Below, in pieces: positions 34,175-43,162 of a DNA stretch of 64,000 bases (its first letter is position 1; every line of letters starts with the position of its first letter). The stretch is taken from positions 124,001-188,000 of the forward strand of contig NC_014165.1 in NCBI RefSeq assembly GCF_000092645.1, given 5' to 3'. The notes under the pieces are model-generated. The model saw nothing but the letters and a program-made list of their open reading frames with translations, did no database searches and had not been told where the DNA came from. The translations under genes and the position numbers were made by a program. This DNA comes from Thermobispora bispora DSM 43833 (GTDB lineage: Bacteria; Actinomycetota; Actinomycetes; Streptosporangiales; Streptosporangiaceae).

Positions 34175-34882
34175 CCCGTCGCTCCTTTCCCGGCCACGAG
34201 CCCACGCTAGGTGCGGCCCGCCGTACCGGACCCGACATCTCGTGCCCGGAACGGTCGGTCGCCGCCCGCCGCGCGGCGGTCACGTCCGGCCCGCGTGATC
34301 CGGTACGGCACGGCCCGGCGCGGCCGCCCGCGAGGACCGGCGGGAGGCCCGACTACCGGGCACGGGGTTCGGCCTGGCTCTGGAACCCGGCCGGCGGGGT
34401 ACCCGGTCCGGCGCGGGGAATTCCGCCCGGCGAGGCGTCCAGGCCCGATGGTGGTTTTTACGGAATTCAGCGTGATCCCGCACCGTGTCATTCGAATTCC
34501 GCCCGGTGTTTAGGCGCTTCGTTGACGTATTTCCCACGGCTTTCCCGCGGCCGATGCATCTCGGCGTCCCGGGCTCGGGATCGGCGGCGCCGCCGGCGCC
34601 GTCCGGTGCGCCGGCGCCCTGACCTGCGGTGCCGTACGGCCTCTGGATCTTGGAATCGGATATTTCGTCACAAAGGGGACTTTCCAACCGTAATGGCAGT
34701 AGATATGTCCCCAATGCTAAATCAAGACCACTATGCGCCTGTTTGCGCCTGGATCGTCCAGGAAATCACGTGAGTGCAGGAATGCGGGGCGGAAGTGTCA
34801 ATGGCGACGCTTCTCGTTCCGAGTCCAGGAAATAGGCTCTGCCATTTCTTGGGCGAACGGTTCCTATTTAGGAGGACATGCA
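34175..34882. other. Long gene-free leader before the Asn/Phe/Trp-rich secreted protein
   Basis: 708 bp without a recognisable gene. The first 350 bp are ordinary GC-rich DNA. From about 34640 the sequence turns strikingly A/T-rich (GGATATTTCGTCACAAAGG, then TCCCCAATGCTAAATCAAG), unlike anything nearby, and runs to the ribosome site. A strong or regulated promoter with a 5' leader is likely. Confidence 0.5.
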
Positions 34883-35275
34883 ATGCCTGCATTCAAGAAG
34901 ATCCTCGCTGGTCTGGCGCTGGGGACCGCCCTCACCGGTGGTGCGCTCACCCTGGGCGCCACCGCCGCCAGCGCCACCGCGCCGACCGGCAATTTCGGGC
35001 CCTGTTTCGACAACAACGTCTTCTTCAACGACTGCAACAACTTCTGGAACAACAGCAACTTCTGGACCAGCAACTGCTGGAACGACTCCTACGACGACTC
35101 GTCGGCGTTCGTCGTGAGCAACGGCACCGCGACGATCAGCTTCTTCGACGAGACCCACCGGGACAGCTACTGGTCTAACAGCGGCTGGTTCAACAACAAC
35201 GGCTGGTTCAACAACACGCCCTTCTTCAACGACTGCGGCTTCGGCGGCTTCGGCGGCTGCGGCTTCGGCTTCTGA
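34883..35275 (+). CDS. Secreted low-complexity protein rich in Asn, Phe, Trp and Cys
   Basis: 130 residues from the ATG at 34883, 7 nt after AGGAGG. A signal peptide (MPAFKKILAGLALGTALTGG) ends near ASATA. The mature ~95 residues are repeats of aromatic-asparagine phrases: NNVFFNDCNNFWNNSNFW, SNSGWFNNNGWFNNTPFFND, ending in a glycine-rich GFGGFGGCGFGF tail. Five cysteines sit in FNDC/GPC/SNC contexts. No known family is recognised. The N/W/F/G composition recalls amyloid-forming or surface-coat proteins such as chaplins, but no chaplin motif is present. It has its own A/T-rich promoter region and terminator and so looks like a highly expressed single gene. Confidence 0.85.
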   Translation: MPAFKKILAGLALGTALTGGALTLGATAASATAPTGNFGPCFDNNVFFNDCNNFWNNSNFWTSNCWNDSYDDSSAFVVSNGTATISFFDETHRDSYWSNSGWFNNNGWFNNTPFFNDCGFGGFGGCGFGF

Positions 35276-35375
35276 CGGATCTGCCGTCCGGCCGCTCATG
35301 GCCGTAGATGATCGGAGCAGCTGAGGGAACGAGTTGATCCGGTTACGGGCTGACAGGCGAGCCTGTCACCCGGCG

Positions 35376-35404
35376 AGGCCCCTCCCGCGCGTCGGGAGGG
35401 GCCT
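35376..35404 (+). terminator. Terminator of the Asn/Phe/Trp-rich secreted-protein gene
   Basis: Perfect arms AGGCCCCTCCCG and CGGGAGGGGCCT with a 5 nt loop. A smaller stem, TGACAGGC/GCCTGTCA, precedes it at about 35351-35368. Confidence 0.85.
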
Positions 35405-35575
35405 TCCGCTGCCTCCGTACGGCTGTCTCCGTACGGCCGGGCCGGTTCCGGGGCGACGACTCGCGGCCGGAGCAGGACGGCAAGCCCGGAGCGGGCCCCG
35501 AGGCATGCGCCCGCCGCGGCCGGGGGTAGAGAACAGTCAGCGATCGGCCAAGGCCGCCCCGGGAGGTCGGAGACG

Positions 35576-37072
35576 ATGCGCGCCGCGTTGACCCGGGTCC
35601 GGGAGCTCGCCGAGCGAACCCCGCCCACGCGGGACCGGTTCATCGACCTGCTCCGGGCGATCTCGATCATCGCGGTGGTCCTCGGGCACTGGCTCGTGTC
35701 CGTGGTCGGCTACGACGAGCAGGGCGAGCTCTCCGGCCGCTCGGCACTCCCCGACCTGCCGTGGGCGTTCCCGATCACCTGGGCGGTCCAGGTCATGCCG
35801 ATCTTCTTCTTCGTCGGCGGCTATGCCAACGCCGCGTCGCTGACCGCGGAGCGGCGCCGGGGCGGGAACGCGGTCGAGTGGCTGATCTCCCGCAGCGGCC
35901 GGCTGGTCCGGCCCACCACCACCCTGGTGCTCGTGATCGCGGCCGGTGCGCTCGCGGCCCGGCTGTGGGACACCGACCCCTCCCGGGTCCGCCTGGTCGC
36001 CTGGTTCGCCACGATCCCGCTGTGGTTCCTGGTGGCGTACCTGACCGTGGTCGCCCTCACCCCGCCGATGTACGCCCTGCACCGCCGATACGGGCTGCTG
36101 GTCCCGCTGGTGCTGGCCGGCCTGGTCGCCCTCGGGGACGTCGCCCGGCTGACCGGGAGGCCGCTCTGGGGGTACGGCAACTACCTGTTCGGGTGGCTGG
36201 CCATCCACCAGATGGGGTTCGCCTGGTACGACGGGCGGCTGCCGGCCCGCCCCCGGGTGGCGCTGCCGCTGCTGCTCGGCGGGTTCGCCGCCCTGCTCCT
36301 GCTCACCCTGGCCGGTCCCTACCCGGTCAGCATGATCAACGTGCCGGGGGAGCGGTTGCACAACATGTCGCCGCCGAGCCTCGCGCTGATCGCGGTGGCC
36401 ACCGCGCAGCTCGGCGCCGCGCTGCTGCTCCGGGAGCGGGGCGAACGCTGGCTGCGGCGCCGCACGCCGTGGCTGGTGGTGGTCGCCGTGAACACCGTGA
36501 TCATGGTGATCTTCATCTGGCACATCTCGGCCGCGATCCTGCTCGCCGGCGCGCTGCACTTCGCCGGCGTCCTCCCCACCCCGGAGGTCGGCTCGCCGGC
36601 GTGGTTCGCCTGGCGCATCCCCTGGCTGATCATGCTGAGCGCGGTGCTCGCCCTGCTGATCATGGTGTTCGGGCGGTTCGAGCCGGGCGGCGCCCGGGTC
36701 ACCGGCCGGGTCCGGGTCGCGCTGCCCGAGGCACCGGCCCGGGTGGTGGCCCGGCCGGCCACCCGCCTCATCCTCGTGATCGCGGGGTTCGTGAGCGTCA
36801 TCTACGCCCTGCTCAGCAACAGCAGCTTCCCCGACGCCGCCCCCGCCGTGTACGGCCTGCCGGAGGACGCGCTCATCACCTATCTCGGCGGCGCCGCCAT
36901 CCTCCGCCTCCTCCGCTCGGTTCCCCGGCGGGAGCAGGCCCGATCGCGGGCGGCGGCACCGGACGGCATCGGCCCGTCCCGGCCGGTGGATCGGCCGGGC
37001 GCCGGGCCCGAGACCGGCCGGCCGGAGGATTCCGGGGGCCGCGCCGCCGGGCACCCCGGCGGCGACCGCTGA
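35576..37072 (+). CDS. Membrane acyltransferase (acyltransferase-3 family)
   Basis: 498 residues with about ten helices. The N-terminal motif RDRFIDLLRAISIIAVVLGHW contains the catalytic-type His of the family (R..D..R...I..V...H), followed by VMPIFFFVGGYANAASL. These integral proteins acetylate or acylate sugars and lipids at the cytoplasmic membrane. The C-terminal ~50 residues are a disordered Pro/Arg-rich tail. Start ATG 35576 (GGGAGG nine nt upstream). Alone in its direction; no polysaccharide cluster surrounds it, so the acceptor is unknown. Confidence 0.9.
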   Translation: MRAALTRVRELAERTPPTRDRFIDLLRAISIIAVVLGHWLVSVVGYDEQGELSGRSALPDLPWAFPITWAVQVMPIFFFVGGYANAASLTAERRRGGNAVEWLISRSGRLVRPTTTLVLVIAAGALAARLWDTDPSRVRLVAWFATIPLWFLVAYLTVVALTPPMYALHRRYGLLVPLVLAGLVALGDVARLTGRPLWGYGNYLFGWLAIHQMGFAWYDGRLPARPRVALPLLLGGFAALLLLTLAGPYPVSMINVPGERLHNMSPPSLALIAVATAQLGAALLLRERGERWLRRRTPWLVVVAVNTVIMVIFIWHISAAILLAGALHFAGVLPTPEVGSPAWFAWRIPWLIMLSAVLALLIMVFGRFEPGGARVTGRVRVALPEAPARVVARPATRLILVIAGFVSVIYALLSNSSFPDAAPAVYGLPEDALITYLGGAAILRLLRSVPRREQARSRAAAPDGIGPSRPVDRPGAGPETGRPEDSGGRAAGHPGGDR

Positions 37073-37302
37073 CGGCGCCCCTGCCGCTCCCGCCCGCGCC
37101 CGCGCCGTTCCCGGCCCCGGTCAGGACCGCGCCCGGCCTCGGCCAGGGCCGGGCCCGCGCCGCCCGGGCCTGGTCAGGTCAACGCCCCGCACCGCCCTCG
37201 GGCCTGGTCAGGCCGGTGCCCCGCGCCGTCCCCGGATCTGGCCCGGCCGCGCCCCGTGCCACGCGACCCGGTCAAGGCCGGCGCCCCTGCCGCCTGGGAC
37301 CG

Positions 37303-38376
37303 TCAGGTCGGCAGGTAGCGCTCCCGGATGACCCGCTCCTCCGGCACGCCGGCCGTGAGCGCGGCCTGGGCGACCGCGTCGACCATGGGCGGCGGGCCGC
37401 AGACGTAGATGTCCGGCTTCTCCGCCGTCGCCGCGAGCAGCTCGGCCACCCGGTCGGCCGGGGTGCCCGCCTGCCCCTGCCACGAGGGGCCGGGCCGCCA
37501 CACGCAGACCTCGTAGCGGAACCCGGGCAGTTCGGCGGCCACGGCGTCGAGCTCGGCGAGGCCGAACACGTCCGCCTCCTCGTTCACCCCGAAGAGCAGC
37601 CTGGCCGGTTGGGGCTCCTGCCACTCGGCCATGTGCCGGACCATCGACAGCAGCGGGGCCAGCCCGGTCCCGCCCGCGACGAACCAGCGGGGCCGCAGCC
37701 CGGTCTCCCGCAGGCCGAAGGCGCCCTGCGGGCCGTGCGCGGTGAGCCGTTCCCCGGGCCGGGCGCGCTCCTGCAGGTAGGTGGAGAACAGCCCACCCGG
37801 CCGGAGCCGGATGAAGAACTCCAGCCGGCCCTCCCAGTTGCCGGTGTTCGCCAGGGAGTACGCCCGCTTCGCGTCCGTCCCGGGCACCTCCAGCTCCATG
37901 AACTGCCCGGGTTCGAACTGGCAGCCGCTCCCGGCCTCCTCGTCCGGCTCGAGCTGCAGCTCCAGCCGCACGGTCTCGCGGGCGACTGTCTCCAGCGCGG
38001 TGATCACGGCCTCGCGCCGCGGTATCCCGCCGTACAGGATCCGGGAGCTCTCGTACGGCAGCGCGACCGAGAGCGGGCCCTGCGGGTAGGTGCGGCAGAG
38101 CAGCACCTCCCCCTGCTCCCGCCGCTCCGGCGGGAGAGCCATCGGGCTGCAGGGGCCGTGGTCGAAGGCGCCGCCGGTGACCGAGGCGTGGCAGGAGCCG
38201 CAGGTGCCCTGCCGGCACGAGGCGGGCAGCGCCGCCCCGGCCGCGGCCGCGGCCTCCAGCACGCTCTGCCCCGGCGCGCACGGGAACTCCAGCCGCTCCC
38301 CGTCGGCCGTCACCATGGACACCGGCCGGGCCTCGGCGGTTCCGGCCGCCGGAGCCGATTCCGCTGTGGAGGTCAT
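37303..38376 (-). CDS. hcr: NADH-dependent 2Fe-2S/FAD oxidoreductase, electron donor for Hcp
   Basis: 357 residues. An N-terminal plant-type ferredoxin domain binds 2Fe-2S through C54, C59, C62 and C94 ([10 protein letters not shown] ... LLCRTYP). An FAD domain ([20 protein letters not shown], the RxYS pattern) and an NAD domain ([33 protein letters not shown]) follow. The start at 38376 overlaps the hcp stop as ATGA, so the two are translated together. The context makes this the Hcp reductase; E. coli Hcr has its ferredoxin domain at the C-terminus, so this one follows the benzoate-dioxygenase-reductase order instead. Confidence 0.9.
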   Translation of the reverse strand: MTSTAESAPAAGTAEARPVSMVTADGERLEFPCAPGQSVLEAAAAAGAALPASCRQGTCGSCHASVTGGAFDHGPCSPMALPPERREQGEVLLCRTYPQGPLSVALPYESSRILYGGIPRREAVITALETVARETVRLELQLEPDEEAGSGCQFEPGQFMELEVPGTDAKRAYSLANTGNWEGRLEFFIRLRPGGLFSTYLQERARPGERLTAHGPQGAFGLRETGLRPRWFVAGGTGLAPLLSMVRHMAEWQEPQPARLLFGVNEEADVFGLAELDAVAAELPGFRYEVCVWRPGPSWQGQAGTPADRVAELLAATAEKPDIYVCGPPPMVDAVAQAALTAGVPEERVIRERYLPT

Positions 38377-40034
38377 GCCCGCCCCAATGCCGCCGCCAGG
38401 TCGGCCTTCGGGTCCCCGATCAGCCGCAGCCCGAACCGGTCGACGAGCGTGTCGACCAGGGCCGGGGTGAGGTACGCGGGGAGCGTCGGGCCGAGGTGGA
38501 TGCCGCGGACGCCGAGCGCGAGCAGGGTGGCGAGCACCGCGGCCGCCTTCTGCTCGGTCCAGGCGAGCGCCAGAGTGAGCGGGAGGTCGTTGATCCCGCA
38601 GCCGAAGGCGTCGGCGAGCGCCATCGCGACCCGGATGGCCGAGTAGCTGTCGTTGCACTGGCCCATGTCGAGCAGCCGGGGCAGCCCGCCGATCTCCCCG
38701 AAGTCGTGCCGGTTGAACCGGTACTTGGCGCACCCCAGGGTGAGCACGACGGTGTCGTCCGGGGTGGACAGGGCGAGCTCCCGGTAGTAGTCGCGCCCCG
38801 GGGTGGGCCCGTCGCACCCGCCGATGAGGAAGAAGTGCCGGATCGCGCCCTGCCGTACCCCCTCGATGATCCGGTCGGCGTGGGTGAGCACGGTCTCCCG
38901 GCCGAACCCGACCGTGATGAACTCCTCCGGCCCGTCCTCGGCGAACCCGGGCAGCGCCTTGGCCGCCTGGATGAGCGGGGTGAAGTCCCCGTCCGCCAGG
39001 TGGCGCACCCCCGGCCAGCCCACCGGGCCGGTGGTGAAGATCCGGCGGCGGTAGCTGAGGTGCGGCTCGATGATGCAGTTCGACGTCATCAGGATCGGGC
39101 CGGGGAACGCGGCGAACTCCCGCTGCTGGTCCTGCCAGGCGCCGCCGTAGTTGCCGACCAGGTGCGGGTACGCCTTGAGCCGCGGGTAGGCGTGGGCCGG
39201 CAGCAGCTCCCCGTGGGTGTAGACGTTGATCCCGGTGTCCTTGGTCAGCTCGAGCACGGCCGCCAGGTCGCGCAGGTCGTGGCCGCTCACCAGGATCGCC
39301 TTGCCGGCGACCGGGGTGACCCGGACCGCGGTCGGCTGCGGGGCGCCGTACGTGCCGGTGTTGGCCTTGTCGAGCAGCTCGATGACCCGGAAGTTCAGCC
39401 GGCCGAGCTCGAGCGCCCGCTCCAGCAGGCCCTCGGCGTCGGTGGGCTCGCTCGCCAGGTACGCCAGGCCGCTCTCGATCCCGGCGAAGACCTCGGCGCT
39501 GTCGTGGCCGAGGACGTGGGCGTGGTGGGCGTAGGCGCAGATCCCCTTGAGCACGTAGAGGTTGAAGGCGCGCAGCCCGACGATGTCCGGGCCGACCGTG
39601 TCGATGCCGGCGTCGATGCGGGCCTCAGCCGCCTGGGCGAGCAGGCCGTCGAGGTCGGCGGCCGGCTCCCACTGCGCCGACGCGGGGGGCGGCTCGGGCT
39701 GCAGCCCGTTGGCCCGCGCCGCCTCCTCGTACCGCGCCCGGACCCGGTCCCGGACGGAGGCGGCCTCCCGGATCAGGGCGTCGAACCGGGTCGGGTTGAA
39801 GTTGACGTTGGTCAGCGTGGTGAACATCGCGTAGACGATGAACGCGGCCGCCTCGTCGTCGGGCGCGCCGAGCTCGCGGGCCTTGGCCGCGTACCGGGCG
39901 ATGTCCTTGACCGCGTGGATCAGCAGGTCCTGCAGGTCCGAGGTGATCGGATCCTTACCGCAGTTGCCGAGCGGACCCGCGCAGCCGGGGGTGAGCCCCG
40001 TGCGGTCGGTCTGCTCGCATTGAAAGCACAGCAC
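38373..40034 (-). CDS. hcp: Hybrid cluster protein (hydroxylamine / NO reductase)
   Basis: 553 residues from the GTG at 40034, 7 nt after GGGAG. N-terminal cysteines C3, C6, C18 and C25 have the C-x2-C-x11-C-x6-C spacing of the class II (enterobacterial, 2Fe-2S) proteins. Hybrid-cluster ligands are visible as GHDLRDL (His), THGELLP (Glu), [22 protein letters not shown] and QCNDSYSA (Cys). Hcp reduces NO to N2O and can reduce hydroxylamine, protecting anaerobic or NO-exposed cells. First gene of an operon with the reductase; an FNR-type box lies 59-76 bp upstream. Confidence 0.96.
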   Translation of the reverse strand: MLCFQCEQTDRTGLTPGCAGPLGNCGKDPITSDLQDLLIHAVKDIARYAAKARELGAPDDEAAAFIVYAMFTTLTNVNFNPTRFDALIREAASVRDRVRARYEEAARANGLQPEPPPASAQWEPAADLDGLLAQAAEARIDAGIDTVGPDIVGLRAFNLYVLKGICAYAHHAHVLGHDSAEVFAGIESGLAYLASEPTDAEGLLERALELGRLNFRVIELLDKANTGTYGAPQPTAVRVTPVAGKAILVSGHDLRDLAAVLELTKDTGINVYTHGELLPAHAYPRLKAYPHLVGNYGGAWQDQQREFAAFPGPILMTSNCIIEPHLSYRRRIFTTGPVGWPGVRHLADGDFTPLIQAAKALPGFAEDGPEEFITVGFGRETVLTHADRIIEGVRQGAIRHFFLIGGCDGPTPGRDYYRELALSTPDDTVVLTLGCAKYRFNRHDFGEIGGLPRLLDMGQCNDSYSAIRVAMALADAFGCGINDLPLTLALAWTEQKAAAVLATLLALGVRGIHLGPTLPAYLTPALVDTLVDRFGLRLIGDPKADLAAALGRA

Positions 40035-40092
40035 AGCCGTTCTCCCATCGTCTCGCGTACGGCGCCACGCTAGGGACGGCGTGCCGGGCTTT

Positions 40093-40110
40093 CCTTGACC
40101 TAAGTCAAGG
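40093..40110 (-). promoter_or_regulatory. FNR/DNR-type operator upstream of hcp
   Basis: Perfect palindrome CCTTGAC - 4 nt - GTCAAGG, centred about 67 bp before the hcp start and overlapping the stop codon of the Crp/Fnr gene. It matches the TTGAC-N4-GTCAA type of box used by NO-sensing Crp/Fnr proteins. Confidence 0.8.
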
Positions 40111-40832
40111 TCTGGGGCCGACCGGGCAGGATGTGGCGGAATTCACGGCCGGGTCGAGCCGCTCCCGCAGCCGGGGGACGTCGCGCAGGGTGATCTGGTG
40201 GCCGCGGACGCTGATCAGCCCGTCGGCGGTGAGCTCGCGCAGGATGCGGGAGAGGGTCTCCGGCGCGATGTTGAGCCGGGAGGCGAGCACGTGCTTGCGC
40301 ATCGGCAGCCGGATCGTGCACTCCCCCTCCGGCCCGGGGTCGTCCTGCACCGCGTGGAGCAGGAAGCCGACGACCCGCTGCATGCTCGACCGCAGGGAGT
40401 ACGCCTCCACGTCGCGGATCAGCCGGCGCAGCCGGACCGCCATGTTGGCGAGCATCCGGCGGGCGAACGACGGGTCCCGGTCGAGCAGGTCGAGGACGGC
40501 CGAGCTGGAGACGCCGAGCAGCTCCGTGTCCACCAGCGCGGTGGCGGTGACCGGGTAGCGGATCCCGTCGAAGACGACGGCCTCGCCGAAGCTCTCCATC
40601 GTGGTGACGATCTCCACGACCTTCTCGGCGCCCTCGGCCGTCGACACGGAGAGCTGCATCTGGCCGCGCAGGACGTAGAAGAACCCGCGGACGGGGTCGT
40701 CCTGGTGGAAGAGTCCCCCTTGCGCAGCCTCGTGATGGACGATCCCGCGCGGATGACCGCGAGCTGTTCCTCCGTGAGGCCGGAGAACAGCGGCAGCCGC
40801 GGCAGGACGTCGTCCAGCGTCCTCGCCTCCAC
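40105..40832 (-). pseudogene. Crp/Fnr-family regulator of hcp, frameshifted
   Basis: The N-terminus (GTG 40832: MEARTLDDVLPRLPLFSGLT, ITRLRKG) and the rest (LFHQDDPVRGFFYVLRGQMQ, PMRKHVLASRLNIAPETLSR, ILRELTADGLISVRGHQITL) are in different minus frames, joined if one more C is added to the run at 40715-40719. The cAMP-type beta barrel and C-terminal winged helix are complete. The N-terminal part has no cysteine, so it is not an Fe-S Fnr; haem-based NO sensing as in DNR is more likely. Its own 3' end carries the palindrome in front of hcp, so it very probably activates that operon. Confidence 0.82.
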
Positions 40833-41382
40833 ACGCCGAGGCTATCGCAGGGGTGCTCGACCTCCCCCTGCCTGGGACTCCAGGACGGGGGCGGCCCCGT
40901 GGGGCGCGGGGATGGCCTCGCCCCGGCCGGCCCGCCGCCCGCCGCGGATCGCGGTCCGGTGCGCGGGCCGGGACGCGCAACCGGGCCACCGCGGGCGGGA
41001 GGACCTGCCCCGCGGCCCCTCCCCGCGGGGAGCACGTGGCCCCGGGATCGTCGCCTCGCGAGGAGAGGGGGTGCGTCCGAGATCGCCGCCCTGGGGAGGG
41101 GTGTGCTCCCGGGAACGCCACCCGTGGGAAGGATCTGCTCCCGGGACCGCGGGCTTGGGGAGAGTGCGCTCCCGCGTGCGCGGCCGGTGGAAAGGTGCGC
41201 TTCGGACCCCGGCCGTGCGAGGGGGTGCTTCCGGGGCCCGGCCGGTGGGGAGGGGTGCTCCCGGGGCCTGGCCCGTGAGGAGGGGGACCCGGGGCCGCCG
41301 CCCGCGGGGGAAGGGCGACGGGAGCGGCCCCGGGTGCGGCACCGGGCGGGGGATGGCCCGGTCGGGCTAAGGCCGGGGGAGG
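40833..41382. repeat. Gene-free stretch of about 33 nt degenerate GC-rich repeats
   Basis: From about 41020 to 41320 roughly nine units follow the pattern GGGGAGxGTGCTCCCGGGxCC + (GCGGCCGGTG). Most carry a GGGAG/CTCCC hairpin. Divergence between units is high. On either strand they encode an 11-residue periodic Pro/Arg/Gly peptide without start or ribosome site. The array lies between the Crp/Fnr and tryptophan-dioxygenase-like genes. Confidence 0.6.
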
Positions 41383-42279
41383 TCAGATGATGGTCCGGGC
41401 GGACCAGAGCTCGGGGAAGACCACCCGGGCCAGGCTGCGCTGCAGCCAGGCCACACCGGACGATCCGCCGCTGCCGGGCTTCTCGCCCATGGTCCGCTTG
41501 ACCGCCTTGAGGTGCTCGTAGCGCCAGTCGCTGAACCCCTCGGCGATCTGGGCGAGCGCGTCGCCGAGCCGCCGGAGGTCGGGAGTGTCCTCCCGGTACA
41601 CGGTCACCCACGCGGCCTCCACCGCCTCGTGCGGCCGGTGTTCCTCGGTGAAGTCGCGCTCGAGGAGGTCGTGCGGGATGTCGAAGCCGCGCCGGGCGAG
41701 CAGCGCGATCGTCTCGTCCCAGATGCTCCGGGAGCGCATCTCGTCGACCAGGGCCTGATAGACCTCGGGCTGCCGCCGGAAGGGGCGGATGAGCGAGGTG
41801 GAGCGATAGCCGAGCACGAACTCCAGCCGCCGGTACATCGCGGACTGGAAGCCGGACGCCTCGCCGAGGAGGTCGCGGAACCGGTTGAAGTCGGCCGGGG
41901 TCATCCAGCTCAGCCCGTGCCAGGTCGCGTTGAGCCCGGTCAGGTGGAGCACGGCGCGGTTCAGCGGGGCGAGCGCGGCCGGAAGGTCGTCCTCGCGCAG
42001 CGCGCGGCGGGCCTCGCACAGCTCGAAGCAGATCAGCCCGAAGTAGAGCTCCATGATCTGGCTGACCATGAGGAACGACATCTCGCCCGGTTCCGAGCTG
42101 AGCGGCCGCTGCAGGGTGTGCAGGGTGCTGGCCCGCACGTACGCGTCGTACGGGCTGATCCCGGTGAAGTCGAGCGTGGGCTCGCCGCGGTTGGCGGCGG
42201 CCTTGGCCGCGCGCTGCTCGGCGGTCGTCGGGCCGAGCTCGGCGGCGGCCGGGGCGGGCGGAGGGGGGCTGATGCTCAT
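41383..42279 (-). CDS. Tryptophan 2,3-dioxygenase-family haem protein with His-to-Ser change
   Basis: 298 residues from the ATG at 42279, 7 nt after GAGGAAG. The family core is clear: FRDLLGEASGFQSAMYRRLE (substrate-carboxylate Arg), DWRYEHLKAVKRTMGEK (proximal haem His) and GSGGSSGVAWL. At the catalytic-base position, DEMLFIIQHQ in typical TDO, this protein reads GEMSFLMVSQ, so the His is Ser73, as in IDO-like enzymes. It may oxidise tryptophan or a derivative. No kynurenine-pathway gene adjoins; the divergent neighbour is an Lrp/AsnC regulator, which may sense the amino acid. Confidence 0.88.
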   Translation of the reverse strand: MSISPPPPAPAAAELGPTTAEQRAAKAAANRGEPTLDFTGISPYDAYVRASTLHTLQRPLSSEPGEMSFLMVSQIMELYFGLICFELCEARRALREDDLPAALAPLNRAVLHLTGLNATWHGLSWMTPADFNRFRDLLGEASGFQSAMYRRLEFVLGYRSTSLIRPFRRQPEVYQALVDEMRSRSIWDETIALLARRGFDIPHDLLERDFTEEHRPHEAVEAAWVTVYREDTPDLRRLGDALAQIAEGFSDWRYEHLKAVKRTMGEKPGSGGSSGVAWLQRSLARVVFPELWSARTII

Positions 42280-42407
42280 GGCGCGTCTTCCTCGGGTTCC
42301 TCGGGGGGAGAGGACCGGTTTGCTCCGGGGTGTCACCAATGTTCCCTGAAGCGAAAGATTCCGAGAAGGCGCGATCAACGGTAATGCTGGGGTTCTTCTT
42401 AACAATC

Positions 42408-42425
42408 AACGCCAGTTGTGGCGTT
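42408..42425. promoter_or_regulatory. Lrp/AsnC-type palindrome in the divergent spacer
   Basis: AACGCCA - 4 nt - TGGCGTT, a perfect 7 bp dyad 24 bp before the Lrp start, in an A/T-rich spacer with two flanking CTTAAC elements. A likely binding site for the adjacent regulator. Confidence 0.6.
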
Positions 42426-42448
42426 CCGCTTAACGATCGGAAGGTGCC

Positions 42449-42895
42449 GTGGACGACCGGGATTGGGAGCTGCTCCGCCACCTGCAGGCCGATGCGCGGC
42501 TGTCCTTCAGCGAGCTGTCGCGCCGGGTCCACCTCTCGCCGCCCGCGGTCGCCGAGCGGGTGCGCCGGCTGGAGGAGACCGGGGTGATCCGCGGCTACCA
42601 CGCCCACGTCGACCTGGCGAGGGCCGGATGGACCGTGGTGGCGCTCATCCGGATGTCCTGCTACGGCCCGCGGTGCGTGCTGCGCGACCCCGAGGTGCGG
42701 GAGTGGCCGGAGGTCTTCGAGATCCACCGGATCACCGGCGACGCCTGCTGCGTGCTGAAGGTGGCGGCGACCTCGATGGAGGGGTTCGAGCGGCTCATCG
42801 ACCGGCTCGCCCCGTACGGCCGGCCGTCGAGCACGATGGTGCTCTCCACCCCCGTCGCCTGGCGGCCGGTGGTGCCGCCGCCCTCGGGCCCGTGA
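42449..42895 (+). CDS. Lrp/AsnC-family transcriptional regulator
   Basis: 148 residues from the GTG at 42449 (GGAAGG upstream). N-terminal winged helix: DWELLRHLQADARLSFSELS, RRVHLSPPAVAERVRRLEET, GVIRGYHAHVD. The C-terminal RAM/AsnC_trans_reg domain ends with the amino-acid-binding region (ITGDACCVLKVAATSMEGFE). It is divergent from the tryptophan-dioxygenase-like gene and probably controls it, perhaps with tryptophan as effector. Confidence 0.92.
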   Translation: MDDRDWELLRHLQADARLSFSELSRRVHLSPPAVAERVRRLEETGVIRGYHAHVDLARAGWTVVALIRMSCYGPRCVLRDPEVREWPEVFEIHRITGDACCVLKVAATSMEGFERLIDRLAPYGRPSSTMVLSTPVAWRPVVPPPSGP

Positions 42896-43162
42896 GCACC
42901 GGCCCGGTCCACCGAGCGCAGCGGCCCGTCCACCGATGGCATGCCCGGGGACGGCGCCGGGCCGGCCTCGCCCGGCCGGCGGGAGCCGCCCGTGCGTCCG
43001 GCGTGCCGGAGGCTGACGCCCGGCAAGGGAGCTGATACGGCGCTCCGTGGGCGGGACGATCCCGTTCCGGAGCTTTGAACCTGCATTGGGCGTGTATCGC
43101 GCGATCAACAGCGATCTGCGGCCTAGCGTCTTGCCCGTACCGCTATCACCACGGGGGGTCAG

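Noticed and set aside
41020-41320. CRISPR-like repeats beside the tryptophan-dioxygenase gene
   Set aside because: Units are adjacent without unique spacers, strongly diverged, and no cas gene is present.
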